Source of the DNA: Micromonospora ferruginea
GTDB lineage: Bacteria; Actinomycetota; Actinomycetes; Mycobacteriales; Micromonosporaceae
Assembly (NCBI RefSeq): GCF_013694245.2
Contig: NZ_CP059322.2
Location: 5,525,001 to 5,589,000 of the forward strand
DNA length: 64,000 nt
Direction of reading: 5' to 3'
Notes under the pieces: generated by a model
Told to the model about the DNA's origin: nothing
What the model saw: only the letters and a program-made list of their open reading frames with translations
The model's database searches: none
Program-made: the position numbers and the translations under genes
Part shown: piece after piece, positions 56,428 through 64,000 of the stretch
Layout: every line of letters starts with the position of its first letter
Numbering within the stretch: the first letter of the stretch is position 1

Positions 56428-57862
56428 GCAGCCCACCATGACGCTGCCGGTCATCCGGCCCGGCCCCCCGCCCGCCCGCCGTCGGCCCGGCCTGTCGCTG
56501 ACCGTCCGTGCGGTGCTGGTCACGTGCGCGGTGGCGCTGGTGTCGGTGCTGGTCACCGCGCTGGTCGCGGTGCCGCTCGCGGTGCGCGGCGCGGAACGGC
56601 GGGACCAGGCCGCGCTGGCCGCCCAGGCCCGCCTCGCGGCCGAGGTGCTGCGGGTCCGGCCGGTACGCCAGCGCGACAACGCCGGGGACCGGCTCATCCG
56701 GCAGCTCGGCCAGCAGCAGGTCACGGTGTACGTGATCCGGGGCGGTCAGGTCGACCGGGCCGGGCTGCCCGCGCCGCTCGTCGCCCGGGTGGCCGCCGGC
56801 GGGAACGTCTCCGGCCGACGGCTGGTCGACGGGGAACGCCGGCTGGTCGAGGCGCGGTCGCTGTCCGGCGGCGACGGGGTGGTGCTGACCCGGGCGGTGA
56901 CCGCCGGCCCGTGGCGGCAGGTGCTGCGCGGGTTGTGGCTGCCGCTGCTCGCCGGCCTCGCCGCCGGGGCGGCCGCCGGGCTGCTGCTGGCCCGCCGGCT
57001 GGCCCGCCCGATCCGCATCGCGGCGGCCGCCGCCGCCCGGCTGCGCGCCGGGGACCGGGCGGTCCGGGTGCCGGTCGAGCCGCCCGACGAGGTGGCCGAC
57101 CTGGCGCACGCGCTGAACGGGCTGGCCGCCGCGCTGGCCACCAGCGAGGGCCGGCAGCGCGAGTTCCTGCTCTCCGTCTCGCACGAGCTGCGCACCCCGC
57201 TGACCGCCATCCGCGGCTACGCCGAGGCGCTGGCCGACGGCGTGCTCGACGCGGACGCGGTCCCGGCGACCGGCCGGACCGTGCTCGCCGAGGCCGAGCA
57301 CCTGGACCGGCTGGTCAGCGACCTGTTGGCGCTGGCCCGCCTGGAGGCCGCCGACTTTCCGCTGGAACCCGGTCCGGTGGACCTGACCCGGCTCGCCGCC
57401 GACGCGGAGCGCACCTGGTCGGACCGGTGCGCGGCGGTCGGGGTGCCGTTCCGGGTGGAGACGCCGGGCGTGCCGGTGCCGGCGTACACCGATCCGGGGC
57501 GGATCCGGCAGGTGGTAGACGGGCTGCTGGAGAACGCGCTGCGGGTCGTACCGCCGGGGGCGCCGGTGGTGCTCGCGGTCCGACCGGCCGGCGCGGGCCC
57601 GGCGGCCGGCGGCGTGGTGGAGGTCCGCGACGGCGGACCCGGCTTCACCGACGACGACCTGGCGGTGGCGTTCGAGCGGGGTGCGCTGCACCAGCGGTAC
57701 CGGGGGGTGCGCAAGGTGGGCAGCGGGCTCGGGCTGGCGCTCGCCGCCGGCCTGGTCCGCCGGCTGGGTGGGGACATCGCCGCCGGGCACGCCCCGGAGG
57801 GCGGCGCGGCGTTCGCCGTCCGGCTGCCCGGAGACCCTTACCTGGCTCGTACATCGGCCTGA
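56420..57862 (+). CDS. Sensor histidine kinase
   Basis: 480 aa. Two membrane helices (about 30-55 and 168-190) flank an extracytoplasmic domain of some 110 residues. HAMP follows, then HisKA with H255 in LLSVSHELRTPLTAIRGYAE and an ATPase domain with VVDGLLENALRVVP, VEVRDGGPGFTDDDL and VGSGLGLALAAGLVRRL. It phosphorylates the OmpR-type regulator encoded just upstream (8-nt overlap). Signal unknown; probably the cell envelope. Confidence 0.94.
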   Translation: MPEQPTMTLPVIRPGPPPARRRPGLSLTVRAVLVTCAVALVSVLVTALVAVPLAVRGAERRDQAALAAQARLAAEVLRVRPVRQRDNAGDRLIRQLGQQQVTVYVIRGGQVDRAGLPAPLVARVAAGGNVSGRRLVDGERRLVEARSLSGGDGVVLTRAVTAGPWRQVLRGLWLPLLAGLAAGAAAGLLLARRLARPIRIAAAAAARLRAGDRAVRVPVEPPDEVADLAHALNGLAAALATSEGRQREFLLSVSHELRTPLTAIRGYAEALADGVLDADAVPATGRTVLAEAEHLDRLVSDLLALARLEAADFPLEPGPVDLTRLAADAERTWSDRCAAVGVPFRVETPGVPVPAYTDPGRIRQVVDGLLENALRVVPPGAPVVLAVRPAGAGPAAGGVVEVRDGGPGFTDDDLAVAFERGALHQRYRGVRKVGSGLGLALAAGLVRRLGGDIAAGHAPEGGAAFAVRLPGDPYLARTSA

Positions 57863-57919
57863 CGGTCCGCTCGCGTGGCCGGGGGACGCTGACGTCACCA
57901 CCGGACGAGAGGAACCTCC

Positions 57920-58522
57920 GTGACACGTCAGCGAATCGTCACCGGCGCCACCGCACTGCTCGCGGCCGCCACGCTCGGCCTCGCCGGGTGCGGGGCGGCC
58001 CAGGTCGGGGCCGGCCCGGCCCGGGAGAGCGCGGTCGAGGTGGCCGCCGCCATGGGCGTGGACGGGCAGGCCCTCGCCGCGCTCGGCGTGGACGCCGGCG
58101 ACCTGGACGTCGACCCGGTCGCCGCGCCCGCACCGTCCGCCTCCGGCACGCCGAGCCCGCAGGCCGGCGAGAAGAAGGGCGAGCGGGCCCAGGAGTGGCG
58201 CAAACGACACCGCGCCCGGGTGCTGCTGCGCAAGAACACGCTGCACGGCGAGGTCGTGGTGCAGACCAAGGAGGACGGGACGAAGACCGTCGCGGTCCAG
58301 CGCGGCCAGGTCACCGCGGTCGACGACAAGTCGATGACCGTCAAGTCCACCGACGGTTTCACCATGACCTGGACGTTCGACGAGAAGCTGAAGGTGGTCG
58401 AGCGCCGGGCCACGATCCAGCCGAGCGACGTGAAGGTGGGCACCACGGTCGGGGTGGCGGGTACGAAGGACGGCGCCCAGGGGGTCGCCCGGCTCGTCGT
58501 GGTGCCGCTCCGGCAGCAGTAG
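57920..58522 (+). CDS. DUF5666-like lipoprotein
   Basis: 200 aa. Lipoprotein signal TGATALLAAATLGLAGC (Cys24), Ala/Pro-rich linker, a basic EKKGERAQEWRKRHRARVLL stretch, then a beta-rich domain (TLHGEVVVQTKEDGTKTVAV, GQVTAVDDKSMTVKS, DVKVGTTVGVAGTKDG) of the DUF5666/OB-like type. GAGAGGAA precedes GTG 57920. Lies directly downstream of the two-component pair on the same strand, so it may be part of its regulon or its sensor partner. Confidence 0.85.
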   Translation: MTRQRIVTGATALLAAATLGLAGCGAAQVGAGPARESAVEVAAAMGVDGQALAALGVDAGDLDVDPVAAPAPSASGTPSPQAGEKKGERAQEWRKRHRARVLLRKNTLHGEVVVQTKEDGTKTVAVQRGQVTAVDDKSMTVKSTDGFTMTWTFDEKLKVVERRATIQPSDVKVGTTVGVAGTKDGAQGVARLVVVPLRQQ

Positions 58523-58601
58523 ACCACCCGGGCTGCCGTGACCTGCCGGATCCGCCAGGCTACGCTATGCCCCGACTTGCCATCGCGCCCGTGGAGAACC
58601 C

Positions 58602-59309
58602 GTGAAGCTCTCGATCCTCATGCCGGTCTACAACGAGGAAGAACGTGTCGCGGATGCGCTGAAGCAGGCGCTGGCGGTCGACTACCCGTGCGAGATCGAG
58701 CTGGTCGTCGTGGACGACGGCAGCCGGGACGGCACCGGCGAGGTGCTCGGCCGGGTGGACGACGCCCGCCTGCGGGTGATCACCCACCAGCGCAACGCCG
58801 GCAAGGGCGCGGCCATCAAGACCGCCGTCGACAACGCCGAGGGTGAGTACATGGTCATCCTCGACGCCGACCTCGAATACGACCCGCAGGACATTCCGCG
58901 CCTGCTGGAGCCGGTGCTCGACGGCCGGGCCACGGTGGTCTACGGCAACCGCACGTTCGGCAGCCACAGCTCCTACAGCTTCTGGTACGTGGTGGGCAAC
59001 AAGGGCGTCACGCTGGCCGCCAACGTGCTCTACAACTCCTACATCGGCGACCTGGAGACCTGCTTCAAGCTGATGCCGCTGGCGCTCTACCGCTCGCTCC
59101 AGGTGCGCTCGCGCGGCTTCGGCATGGAGGCCGAGGTCACCGGCAAGCTGCTGCGCCAGCGCATCCGCCCCTACGAGGTGCCGATCAGCTACCGCGCCCG
59201 GGGCCGCGAGGAGGGCAAGAAGATCACCTGGAAGGACGGCGTCGAGGCGATCTGGATCCTCGCCCGCGAGCGCGCCCGCCGCCGCCCGGTCGGCGCCGCC
59301 CCGCGCTGA
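58602..59309 (+). CDS. Glycosyltransferase family 2 (dolichol-phosphate-mannose-synthase-like)
   Basis: 235 aa GT2: SILMPVYNEEERVADALKQA, VVVDDGSRDGTGEVL, NAGKGAAIKTAVDNAEGEYM, and VILDADLEYDPQDIPRLLEP with the catalytic DAD. No C-terminal membrane helices. It likely makes a polyprenyl-phosphate sugar (Ppm/DPM1 type) used by membrane glycosyltransferases. GTG 58602 has GTGGAG 8-13 nt upstream and a TACGCT box at 58561. A hairpin terminator follows. Confidence 0.93.
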   Translation: MKLSILMPVYNEEERVADALKQALAVDYPCEIELVVVDDGSRDGTGEVLGRVDDARLRVITHQRNAGKGAAIKTAVDNAEGEYMVILDADLEYDPQDIPRLLEPVLDGRATVVYGNRTFGSHSSYSFWYVVGNKGVTLAANVLYNSYIGDLETCFKLMPLALYRSLQVRSRGFGMEAEVTGKLLRQRIRPYEVPISYRARGREEGKKITWKDGVEAIWILARERARRRPVGAAPR

Positions 59310-59322
59310 CCCGCCCGACCCG

Positions 59323-59362
59323 AGGACCCCGCGCACCGGCATCAGCCGGGTCGCGGGGTCCT
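59323..59362. terminator. Nested hairpin terminator
   Basis: Outer arms AGGACCCCGCG (59323-59333) and CGCGGGGTCCT (59352-59362) are perfectly complementary; an inner ACCGGC/GCCGGGT stem fills the loop. It lies between converging genes. Confidence 0.8.
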
Positions 59363-59403
59363 GTCGTGTGCGGCCCAGGTCAGGCCGGTCCGGCGGCACC
59401 GGA

Positions 59404-60291
59404 TCAGGCCGGGTCGAGGAACGCGTCGACCGAGCGGCGCAGCCCGGCGGCGTCCAGGCCGTGCCAGCGGTCGTGGTCCTCCGGGGCGCCGTAGCGGCGC
59501 AGCTCCGCCCGGCCCACGCCGAGGGCGAGCAGCCGGTGCGGCCGGTCGGCCAGCGCGTCGGCCACCACCCGGGTGGACGTGCCGGCCAGGTACGGCTCGA
59601 CCAGGATCACCTCCGCGCCGGCCAGCGCCCGCAACCCGGCGGTGTCGAACGGCCGGGGCCGGTGGGTGAAGGCCACCGTCACCGGCCGGTCGGCCACCGC
59701 GTCCAGCGCGGCGTCCAGCACCGGCCCGACCGCCACCAGCAGCGGCGCGCCCGGCCCGGCGTCCCGGACCACCCGCAGGTCACCCGCCTCCGGGTAGGCG
59801 ACCGTGTTCACCTGGGTGGACAGCCGCAGGTAGGCCGAGCCGGTCCCGCACACGGCGGCCCGCAGCAGCGGGCGTACCTCGTCGGGGTGGCCGGGCACGT
59901 GCACGGTCCAGCCGTCGAGCGTGTCGAGCAGGGCCACGTCGGCCGGCGCCAGGTGGGTGCGCCCGGCCGCCGCCCGGTCGTAGGAGGCGCCGATGCCGAC
60001 CAGCACCGCACCGACGCCCTGGTGGTCGAGGTCCAACTTGATCTGCTCGTACGCCCGCTCGACCAGGAACGGGGCGTAGCTGTGCACGATCGGCCGCTGC
60101 CCGGTCAACGCGAGCCCACCGGCCACGCCGATCATGAGTTGTTCCCGGATCCCGACGTTGACCACCCGCTCCGGATACCGGGCGGCGGCCGGGGCGAACG
60201 CGGCGGCGGAGATGTCCGCCAGCACGATCGTGCTCCGGGGATCCGCCAGCACCTCACCGGCGCTGGTCACGAACGCGTCCCGCATGGTCAT
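59404..60291 (-). CDS. Transketolase C-terminal subunit (pyrimidine-binding)
   Basis: 295 aa, the C-terminal half of a split transketolase: FVTSAGEVLADPRSTIVLAD, RVVNVGIREQLMIGVAGGLA with the catalytic Glu in GIREQ, PIVHSYAPFLVERAYEQIKL, and a C-terminal nucleotide-like domain. It pairs with the N-terminal subunit encoded directly upstream (gap 4 nt; GGGAG before ATG 60291). Such split enzymes often act in specialised pathways (aminosugars, isoprenoid or C7N routes) rather than the main pentose phosphate cycle. Confidence 0.9.
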   Translation of the reverse strand: MTMRDAFVTSAGEVLADPRSTIVLADISAAAFAPAAARYPERVVNVGIREQLMIGVAGGLALTGQRPIVHSYAPFLVERAYEQIKLDLDHQGVGAVLVGIGASYDRAAAGRTHLAPADVALLDTLDGWTVHVPGHPDEVRPLLRAAVCGTGSAYLRLSTQVNTVAYPEAGDLRVVRDAGPGAPLLVAVGPVLDAALDAVADRPVTVAFTHRPRPFDTAGLRALAGAEVILVEPYLAGTSTRVVADALADRPHRLLALGVGRAELRRYGAPEDHDRWHGLDAAGLRRSVDAFLDPA

Positions 60292-60295
60292 GGCG

Positions 60296-60979
60296 TCACT
60301 CCCCGTCGGCGACGGCCGCGACGACGACGTGCGGCCGGTGGTGGTCGTGCCCGGTGAGGGCGGTGTGCAGGGCGTCGTGGTCATGGCCGTCAACGGTGGC
60401 GGCGGTCCACCCGTTGACGGTGAACCGGCTCGCCGCGCCGCCCGGCCAGCCGTACGTGGCGGAGCGGTTGTCCACCACGATCGCGGTCAGGTTGCCGAGG
60501 CCGGTCGCGCCCGCGTAGGCGATCGCCTCGTGGTTGGCGCCCTCGTCCAGTTCGGCGTCGCCGAGCAGCACGTACACCCGGGGGTCGGTGCGGCCCTGGG
60601 CCCGCAGGCCGAGCGCGGTGCCCACGCCCAGGCCGAGCCCGTGGCCGAGCGAGCCGGAGCCGATCTCGACGCCCGGCACCAGCAGCCGGTCCGGGTGGTC
60701 GCCGAGCCGGCTCGCCGGGCCGCCCTGGTCGTCCAGCCAGTCCGCCGGGAGGAAGCCCCGGGCGGCGAGCAGCGCGTAGTAGCCGGCGACCGCGTGACCC
60801 TTGGAGAGCAGGAACCGGTCCCGGTCCGGGTCGTCCACGGTCGCCGGGGTGACGCGCAGCACCCGGTCGTAGAGGACCTGGAGCACGTCGAGCGTCGAGT
60901 ACACGTTCGGGCCGAAGTCGCGGCCGGCGCGTACCCGGTCCAGCAGCGCGGCCAGCTCGGTGGCGGTGGTCGTCGTCAT
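60296..60979 (-). CDS. Transketolase N-terminal subunit (thiamine diphosphate-binding)
   Basis: 227 aa, N-terminal half: RDRFLLSKGHAVAGYYALLA (the SKGHA motif), GSGSLGHGLGLGVGTALGLR and the thiamine diphosphate/Mg site YVLLGDAELDEGANHEAIAY with GDxE and the following Asn-rich loop. Shorter than typical N-subunits (about 270 aa), with a compact C-terminus. ATG 60979 has GAGG 9 nt upstream. Divergent from soxR, sharing a 46-nt promoter gap, so SoxR may control it. Confidence 0.9.
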   Translation of the reverse strand: MTTTTATELAALLDRVRAGRDFGPNVYSTLDVLQVLYDRVLRVTPATVDDPDRDRFLLSKGHAVAGYYALLAARGFLPADWLDDQGGPASRLGDHPDRLLVPGVEIGSGSLGHGLGLGVGTALGLRAQGRTDPRVYVLLGDAELDEGANHEAIAYAGATGLGNLTAIVVDNRSATYGWPGGAASRFTVNGWTAATVDGHDHDALHTALTGHDHHRPHVVVAAVADGE

Positions 60980-61025
60980 GCCGATAGCCTCGAACCTCAA
61001 CCGAACTTCACCTCAAGGTCCTGTG

Positions 61026-61469
61026 ATGCACGAGGCAACCCTCACCATCGGCCAGCTCGCCGAGCGCAGCGGCGTGGCGCCCTCCGCGCTGCGCTACTAC
61101 GAGCGGCTCGGCCTGATCCACGCCGCCCGCACCGGCGGCAACCAGCGCCGCTACGCCCGCACCGAGCTGCGCCGGGTCGCCTTCGTCCGGATCTCCCAGC
61201 AGGTCGGCGTGTCCCTCGACGAGATCCGGGAGGCGCTGGACTCGCTGCCGTCCGGGCGTACGCCGACCCCGGAGGACTGGGCCGCGCTCTCCCGGGCCTG
61301 GCGGGACCGGCTGGACGAGCGCATCCGCCTGCTCGGCAAGCTCCGCGACGACCTGGACGGCTGCATCGGCTGCGGCTGCCTGTCGTTGCAGCGCTGCACG
61401 CTCTACAACCCCGGCGACTCGCTGGCCGACGAGGGCCCCGGCGCGCGCCTGGTGCTGCCCCGGGACTGA
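61026..61469 (+). CDS. soxR: Redox-sensitive MerR regulator SoxR
   Basis: 147 aa MerR-family protein with TIGQLAERSGVAPSALRYYE at the N-terminus, a dimerisation helix, and the [2Fe-2S] motif C113-x2-C116-x-C118-x5-C124 (GCIGCGCLSLQRC), which identifies SoxR. Oxidation by redox-cycling quinones or similar compounds activates target promoters. The 46-nt gap to the transketolase gene contains CCTCAACCGAACTT, resembling half of a SoxR box. The convergent quinone oxidoreductase, 4 nt away, is a typical SoxR-type target class. ATG 61026 or a GTG three bases earlier. Confidence 0.95.
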   Translation: MHEATLTIGQLAERSGVAPSALRYYERLGLIHAARTGGNQRRYARTELRRVAFVRISQQVGVSLDEIREALDSLPSGRTPTPEDWAALSRAWRDRLDERIRLLGKLRDDLDGCIGCGCLSLQRCTLYNPGDSLADEGPGARLVLPRD

Positions 61470-61473
61470 GGCG

Positions 61474-62448
61474 TCACCGCACCAGCAGCACCTTGCCCAG
61501 GTGGTCGTTGGTCTCGACCAGGCGGTGCGCGTCGGCGGCGTCCGCCATGTCGACCCGCGCGTGCACGACCGGCCGGATCCTCCCGGCCTCCACCAGCGGC
61601 CACACCTGCTCGCGGACGCTCCGGGTGATCGCCGCCTTCCCGTCGACCGGCCGGGACCGCAACGCGGTAGCGTGCACCGAGGCGCGCTTGGCCAGCAGCA
61701 TCCCGAGGTCGAGTTCGCCCTTGCGGCCGCCCTGCATGCCGATCACCACCAGCCGCCCGCCGGTCGCCAGCGCCGCCACGTTCCGGGGCAGGTAGGACGC
61801 GCCCATGATGTCGAGGATCACGTCCGCGCCGCGCCCGTCGGTCACCCGGCGCACCTCCTCGACGAAGTCCTGCTCCCGGTAGTCGACGGTGTGCGCGGCG
61901 CCCAGCTCGCGCAGCCGCTCGTGCTTGGCCGCCCGCGCGGTCACCACCACCGTCGCGCCCAGTGCCACCCCGAGCTGGATCGCGAACGTGCCGATGCCGC
62001 TGCCACCGCCGTGCACCAGCAGCGTGTCCCCCTCGGCCAACCCGGCCAGGTCCACCACGTTCGACCAGACCGTGCAGGCCACCTCCGGCAACGCGGCGGC
62101 GTCCACCAGGTCCACCCCGGCCGGCACCGGCAGCAACTGCCCGGCCGGCACGGCGACCTGCTCCGCGTAGCCGCCGCCGGCCAGCAGCGCGCAGACCTCC
62201 TGGCCCACCGACCAGCCGGTCACGTCCGCGCCGAGCGCGCGGACCGTCCCCGAGCACTCCAACCCGGGGTACGCGGGCGCGCCCGGCGGCGGCGGGTAGT
62301 GCCCCTGCCGTTGCAGCAGGTCGGCCCGGTTGACCGCGCTGGCGGCCACCTCGACGACCACCTCACCGGGACCGGGCTCCGGGTCGGGGACCTCCGCCCA
62401 GACGAGTGCCTCGGGTCCGCCGGGTTCCGTGATCGTGATCGCGCGCAT
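61474..62448 (-). CDS. NAD(P)H quinone oxidoreductase (QOR/PIG3-like, MDR family)
   Basis: 324 aa medium-chain reductase without catalytic zinc ligands. AVNRADLLQRQGHYPPPPGA and PGLECSGTVRALG are characteristic of the PIG3/QOR group; LVHGGGSGIGTFAIQLGVAL is the NADPH site, and GASYLPRNVAALATGGRLVV follows. It reduces quinones or activated alkenes. Ends 4 nt from the soxR stop; being convergent it is not co-transcribed, but its role fits the same redox response. Confidence 0.93.
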   Translation of the reverse strand: MRAITITEPGGPEALVWAEVPDPEPGPGEVVVEVAASAVNRADLLQRQGHYPPPPGAPAYPGLECSGTVRALGADVTGWSVGQEVCALLAGGGYAEQVAVPAGQLLPVPAGVDLVDAAALPEVACTVWSNVVDLAGLAEGDTLLVHGGGSGIGTFAIQLGVALGATVVVTARAAKHERLRELGAAHTVDYREQDFVEEVRRVTDGRGADVILDIMGASYLPRNVAALATGGRLVVIGMQGGRKGELDLGMLLAKRASVHATALRSRPVDGKAAITRSVREQVWPLVEAGRIRPVVHARVDMADAADAHRLVETNDHLGKVLLVR

Positions 62449-62520
62449 GGCTCAGTCTTACCCGATCCCGTGTTCGTGGCAGACTATGCGCGGTCGGGTT
62501 CCCCTTCGGGGAGCGCGTCG

Positions 62521-62607
62521 GGAGGGTTCGCCTAGTGGCCGATGGCGCTGGTCTTGAAAACCGGTAAGGCAGCGATGTCTTCGTGGGTTCGAATCCCACA
62601 CCCTCCG
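62521..62607 (+). tRNA. tRNA-Ser (anticodon UGA)
   Basis: 87 nt. Acceptor GGAGGGT pairs with ACCCTCC, discriminator G. The anticodon stem CTGGT/ACCGG encloses CTTGAAA, giving anticodon TGA (reads UCA, UCG by wobble). A long variable arm (GTAAGGCAGCGATGTCTTC region) and GGTTCGAATCC T-loop are those of a serine tRNA. CCA is not encoded. A TCCCC-TTCG-GGGGA tetraloop hairpin (62500-62512) lies just 5', within the leader removed by RNase P. No repeat of the 3' end is seen nearby. Confidence 0.96.
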
Positions 62608-62630
62608 CCCGCAACACCGAGGAGGCCGAG

Positions 62631-63308
62631 GTGACGGACGCGGCGCTGGCCGAGGTCACGGCCGAGCTGGCCGCGCTGGACGACCCGAGGGCCCGCGCGG
62701 TCAACGAGCGGCACGGCGACGACCACGGGGTCAACCTGGGCCGGCTGCGCGCGATCGCGAAGCGGCTGAAGACCCAACCGGAGCTGGCCCGCGAGCTGTG
62801 GGCGACCGGGGACAGCGCGGCGCGGTTGCTGGCGCTGCTGATCTGCCGCCCCAGGGCGTACGGTGCGGACGAGCTGGACGCCATGCTGCGCGAGGCGCGC
62901 ACCCCCAAGGTGCACGACTGGCTGGTCACCTACGTGGTGCGGAAGAGCCCGCACGCCGAGTCGCTGCGGGTGGCCTGGCTCGCCGACCCGGATCCGGTGG
63001 TGGCGAGCGCCGGCTGGGCGCTGACCACCGACCGGGTGGCGCGGAAGCCGGACGGGCTGGACCTGGCCGGCCTGCTCGACGTCGTCGAGGCGGAGATGCG
63101 CGACGCCCCGGACCGCCTCCAGTGGGCGATGAACCACTGCCTGGCCCAGATCGGGATCGAGCACGCCGGGTTCCGGGACCGGGCGATCGGCATCGGCGAG
63201 CGCCTGGCGGTGCTGAAGGACTATCCGACGCCGCCGGGCTGCACGTCGCCGTACGCGCCGATCTGGATCACCGAGATGGTGCGCCGGCAGCACGACAGCG
63301 GGGTATGA
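62631..63308 (+). CDS. DNA alkylation repair (AlkD-like) protein
   Basis: 225 aa, all helical, HEAT-like repeats. NERHGDDHGVNLGRLRAIAK (residues about 23-42) and LARELWATGDSAARLLALLI, WLVTYVVRKSPHAESL and DRLQWAMNHCLAQIGIEHAG are characteristic of the AlkD/DUF family that recognises alkylated DNA. Whether it has glycosylase activity is not clear. GTG 62631 has GGAGG 6 nt upstream; the gene begins 24 nt after the tRNA and may be co-transcribed with it. Confidence 0.87.
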   Translation: MTDAALAEVTAELAALDDPRARAVNERHGDDHGVNLGRLRAIAKRLKTQPELARELWATGDSAARLLALLICRPRAYGADELDAMLREARTPKVHDWLVTYVVRKSPHAESLRVAWLADPDPVVASAGWALTTDRVARKPDGLDLAGLLDVVEAEMRDAPDRLQWAMNHCLAQIGIEHAGFRDRAIGIGERLAVLKDYPTPPGCTSPYAPIWITEMVRRQHDSGV

Positions 63309-63351
63309 AGGGGCGCAGAAACATTTCGCGCACCCGGAAGGACCCGTTTCG

Positions 63352-63885
63352 ATGACCCTGGAACGACCGATCGCCCCGGACCCGTACGAGCTGCTGCCGA
63401 CCGTGCCGTCGTTCGACCTGACCAGCGACGACGTGCACAACGGCGAGCCGATGGACGCGCGGTACGCGCACGGCAGCACCGGTGGTGAGAACGTGTCGCC
63501 GCACCTGTCCTGGTCGGGTTTCCCGGCAGAGACGAAGAGCTTCGTGGTCACCTGCTTCGACCCGGACGCCCCGACCGGCAGCGGATTCTGGCACTGGGTG
63601 CTGGTGGACGTGCCCACGTCGGTCACCGAGCTGCCGACCGGGGCGCGGGAGGCCGACCTCGGCGGCGCGTTCAGCATCCGCAACGACTACGGCGACACCG
63701 GCTACGGCGGCGCCGCGCCGCCGCCGGGGGACCGTCCGCACCGGTACGTCTTCGCGGTGCACGCGGTCGACGTGGAGCGCCTGGACGTGGGCAAGGAGGC
63801 CAGCCCGGCCTTCGTCGGCTTCAACCTGGCGTTCCACACGCTGGCCCGGGCGGTGATCCGCCCCACCTACCAGCTCAAGGACTGA
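63352..63885 (+). CDS. YbhB/YbcL-type PEBP (Raf kinase inhibitor-like) protein
   Basis: 177 aa. The whole chain fits the bacterial PEBP family: FDLTSDDVHNGEPMDARYAH, GGENVSPHLSWSGFPAETKS, VVTCFDPDAPTGSGFWHWVL and DYGDTGYGGAAPPPGDRPHR, with the ligand pocket residues DPDAP and GxxxPPxG. No signal peptide. Ligand and role unknown. Followed after 7 nt by three units of the dispersed hairpin repeat. Confidence 0.94.
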   Translation: MTLERPIAPDPYELLPTVPSFDLTSDDVHNGEPMDARYAHGSTGGENVSPHLSWSGFPAETKSFVVTCFDPDAPTGSGFWHWVLVDVPTSVTELPTGAREADLGGAFSIRNDYGDTGYGGAAPPPGDRPHRYVFAVHAVDVERLDVGKEASPAFVGFNLAFHTLARAVIRPTYQLKD

Positions 63886-63892
63886 CCCTCGG

Positions 63893-63977
63893 GTAAGGCG
63901 GGGGCCCTTCTTAACAGGTGAGTGTTAAGAAGGGCCCCCGCCTCTACCTAAAGCGTTAAGAAGGGCCCCCGCCTTAC
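63893..63977. repeat. Dispersed hairpin repeat, site C (three units)
   Basis: Units 63893-63915 (inverted relative to the others), 63924-63947 and 63955-63977, each with GTTAAGAAGGGCCCCCGCC-type cores ending TCTAC or TTAC. Largest of the three sites in the window. The last unit's complementary TAA appears to be the stop codon of a gene entering from the right. Confidence 0.85.
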
Positions 63978-64000
63978 ACCCGGGCCACGGCGAACACGGA
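63974..64000 (-). CDS. Possible 3' end of a gene entering from the right edge
   Basis: On the minus strand the last 27 nt read SVFAVARV and a TAA that belongs to the hairpin repeat. All codons end in G or C, as in genes here, and site B shows the same stop-in-repeat arrangement. Too short to identify. Confidence 0.35.
   Translation of the reverse strand, partial: SVFAVARV

Noticed and set aside
62521..62607. tRNA-Ser as an integration site for a mobile element
   Set aside because: No duplicate of the tRNA 3' end, integrase or compositional change was found within the window.
63893..63977. Insertion-sequence ends or CRISPR array
   Set aside because: Units are self-complementary, spaced by 7-8 nt with no transposase or unique spacers; best seen as hairpin repeats.

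Overview
The window looks like a chromosomal segment of a high-GC actinomycete, most likely Micromonospora or a close relative. This is inferred from about 70% or more GC, frequent GTG starts, many 1-26 nt gene overlaps, a WhiJ-like HTH/DUF397 pair, a SoxR with an intact iron-sulfur motif, and three LCP paralogues in a row. The segment may be origin-proximal. A cyclophilin-rhomboid pair, a serine tRNA, a near-perfect parS site (about 7.26 kb) and a small cluster of DnaA-box-like sites (about 17.05 kb) all point that way, but dnaA, gyrA and parA are not in the window.

Layout. 0-4.5 kb: three LCP (LytR-CpsA-Psr) wall-polymer ligases and a UDP-glucuronate-decarboxylase-like epimerase, all minus strand. 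4.6-6.6 kb: acetate-type symporter plus DUF485 partner, with a CRP-type palindrome upstream. 6.7-10.6 kb: flavin reductase fused to a small Cys-containing domain, HTH/DUF397 pair, two GNATs, SRPBCC protein. 10.6-13.1 kb: ABC exporter. 13.2-14.9 kb: unexplained two-gene unit with amyloid/RHIM-like short motifs. 14.9-19.1 kb: second symporter, DUF485-like partner and LytS/LytT two-component system. 19.1-23.1 kb: initiating sugar transferase, Fpg-type glycosylase, GT4. 23.2-24.8 kb: PhyH-like oxygenase and TrmH/SpoU methylase. 24.8-27.3 kb: tight operon of nucleotidyltransferase, glycerol-1-phosphate-dehydrogenase-like enzyme and CDP-alcohol phosphatidyltransferase. 27.4-28.4 kb: NUDIX and CBS proteins.

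28.4-46.9 kb is an exopolysaccharide locus. A minus-strand operon carries a Wzz-like co-polymerase, a DUF3048 lipoprotein, a Wzy-like polymerase, a phosphotransferase, a sulfotransferase, a Wzx-like flippase, a second sulfotransferase, a GH26-like lipoprotein and a large malectin-domain secreted protein. A divergent plus-strand operon carries an Alg14/Alg13-like split glycosyltransferase, a third sulfotransferase and a GT2. A second GH26-like membrane protein closes the locus, and a CysQ-type phosphatase able to recycle PAP lies just beyond. Together these suggest synthesis, export, trimming and wall attachment of a sulfated polysaccharide.

47-64 kb is mainly housekeeping and regulation: aminotransferase, CorA, a lysine-rich membrane protein, cyclophilin, rhomboid protease, PH-domain protein, thiolase, OmpR/HK pair, DUF5666-like lipoprotein, GT2, split transketolase next to SoxR and a quinone oxidoreductase, tRNA-Ser(UGA), an AlkD-like protein and a PEBP/Raf-inhibitor-like protein. 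No prophage, insertion sequence or CRISPR array was seen. Recurrent small features include a dispersed hairpin repeat that supplies stop codons, and at least ten genes with a (T/C)ANNNT box 6-7 nt before the start codon, the pattern expected for leaderless transcripts.
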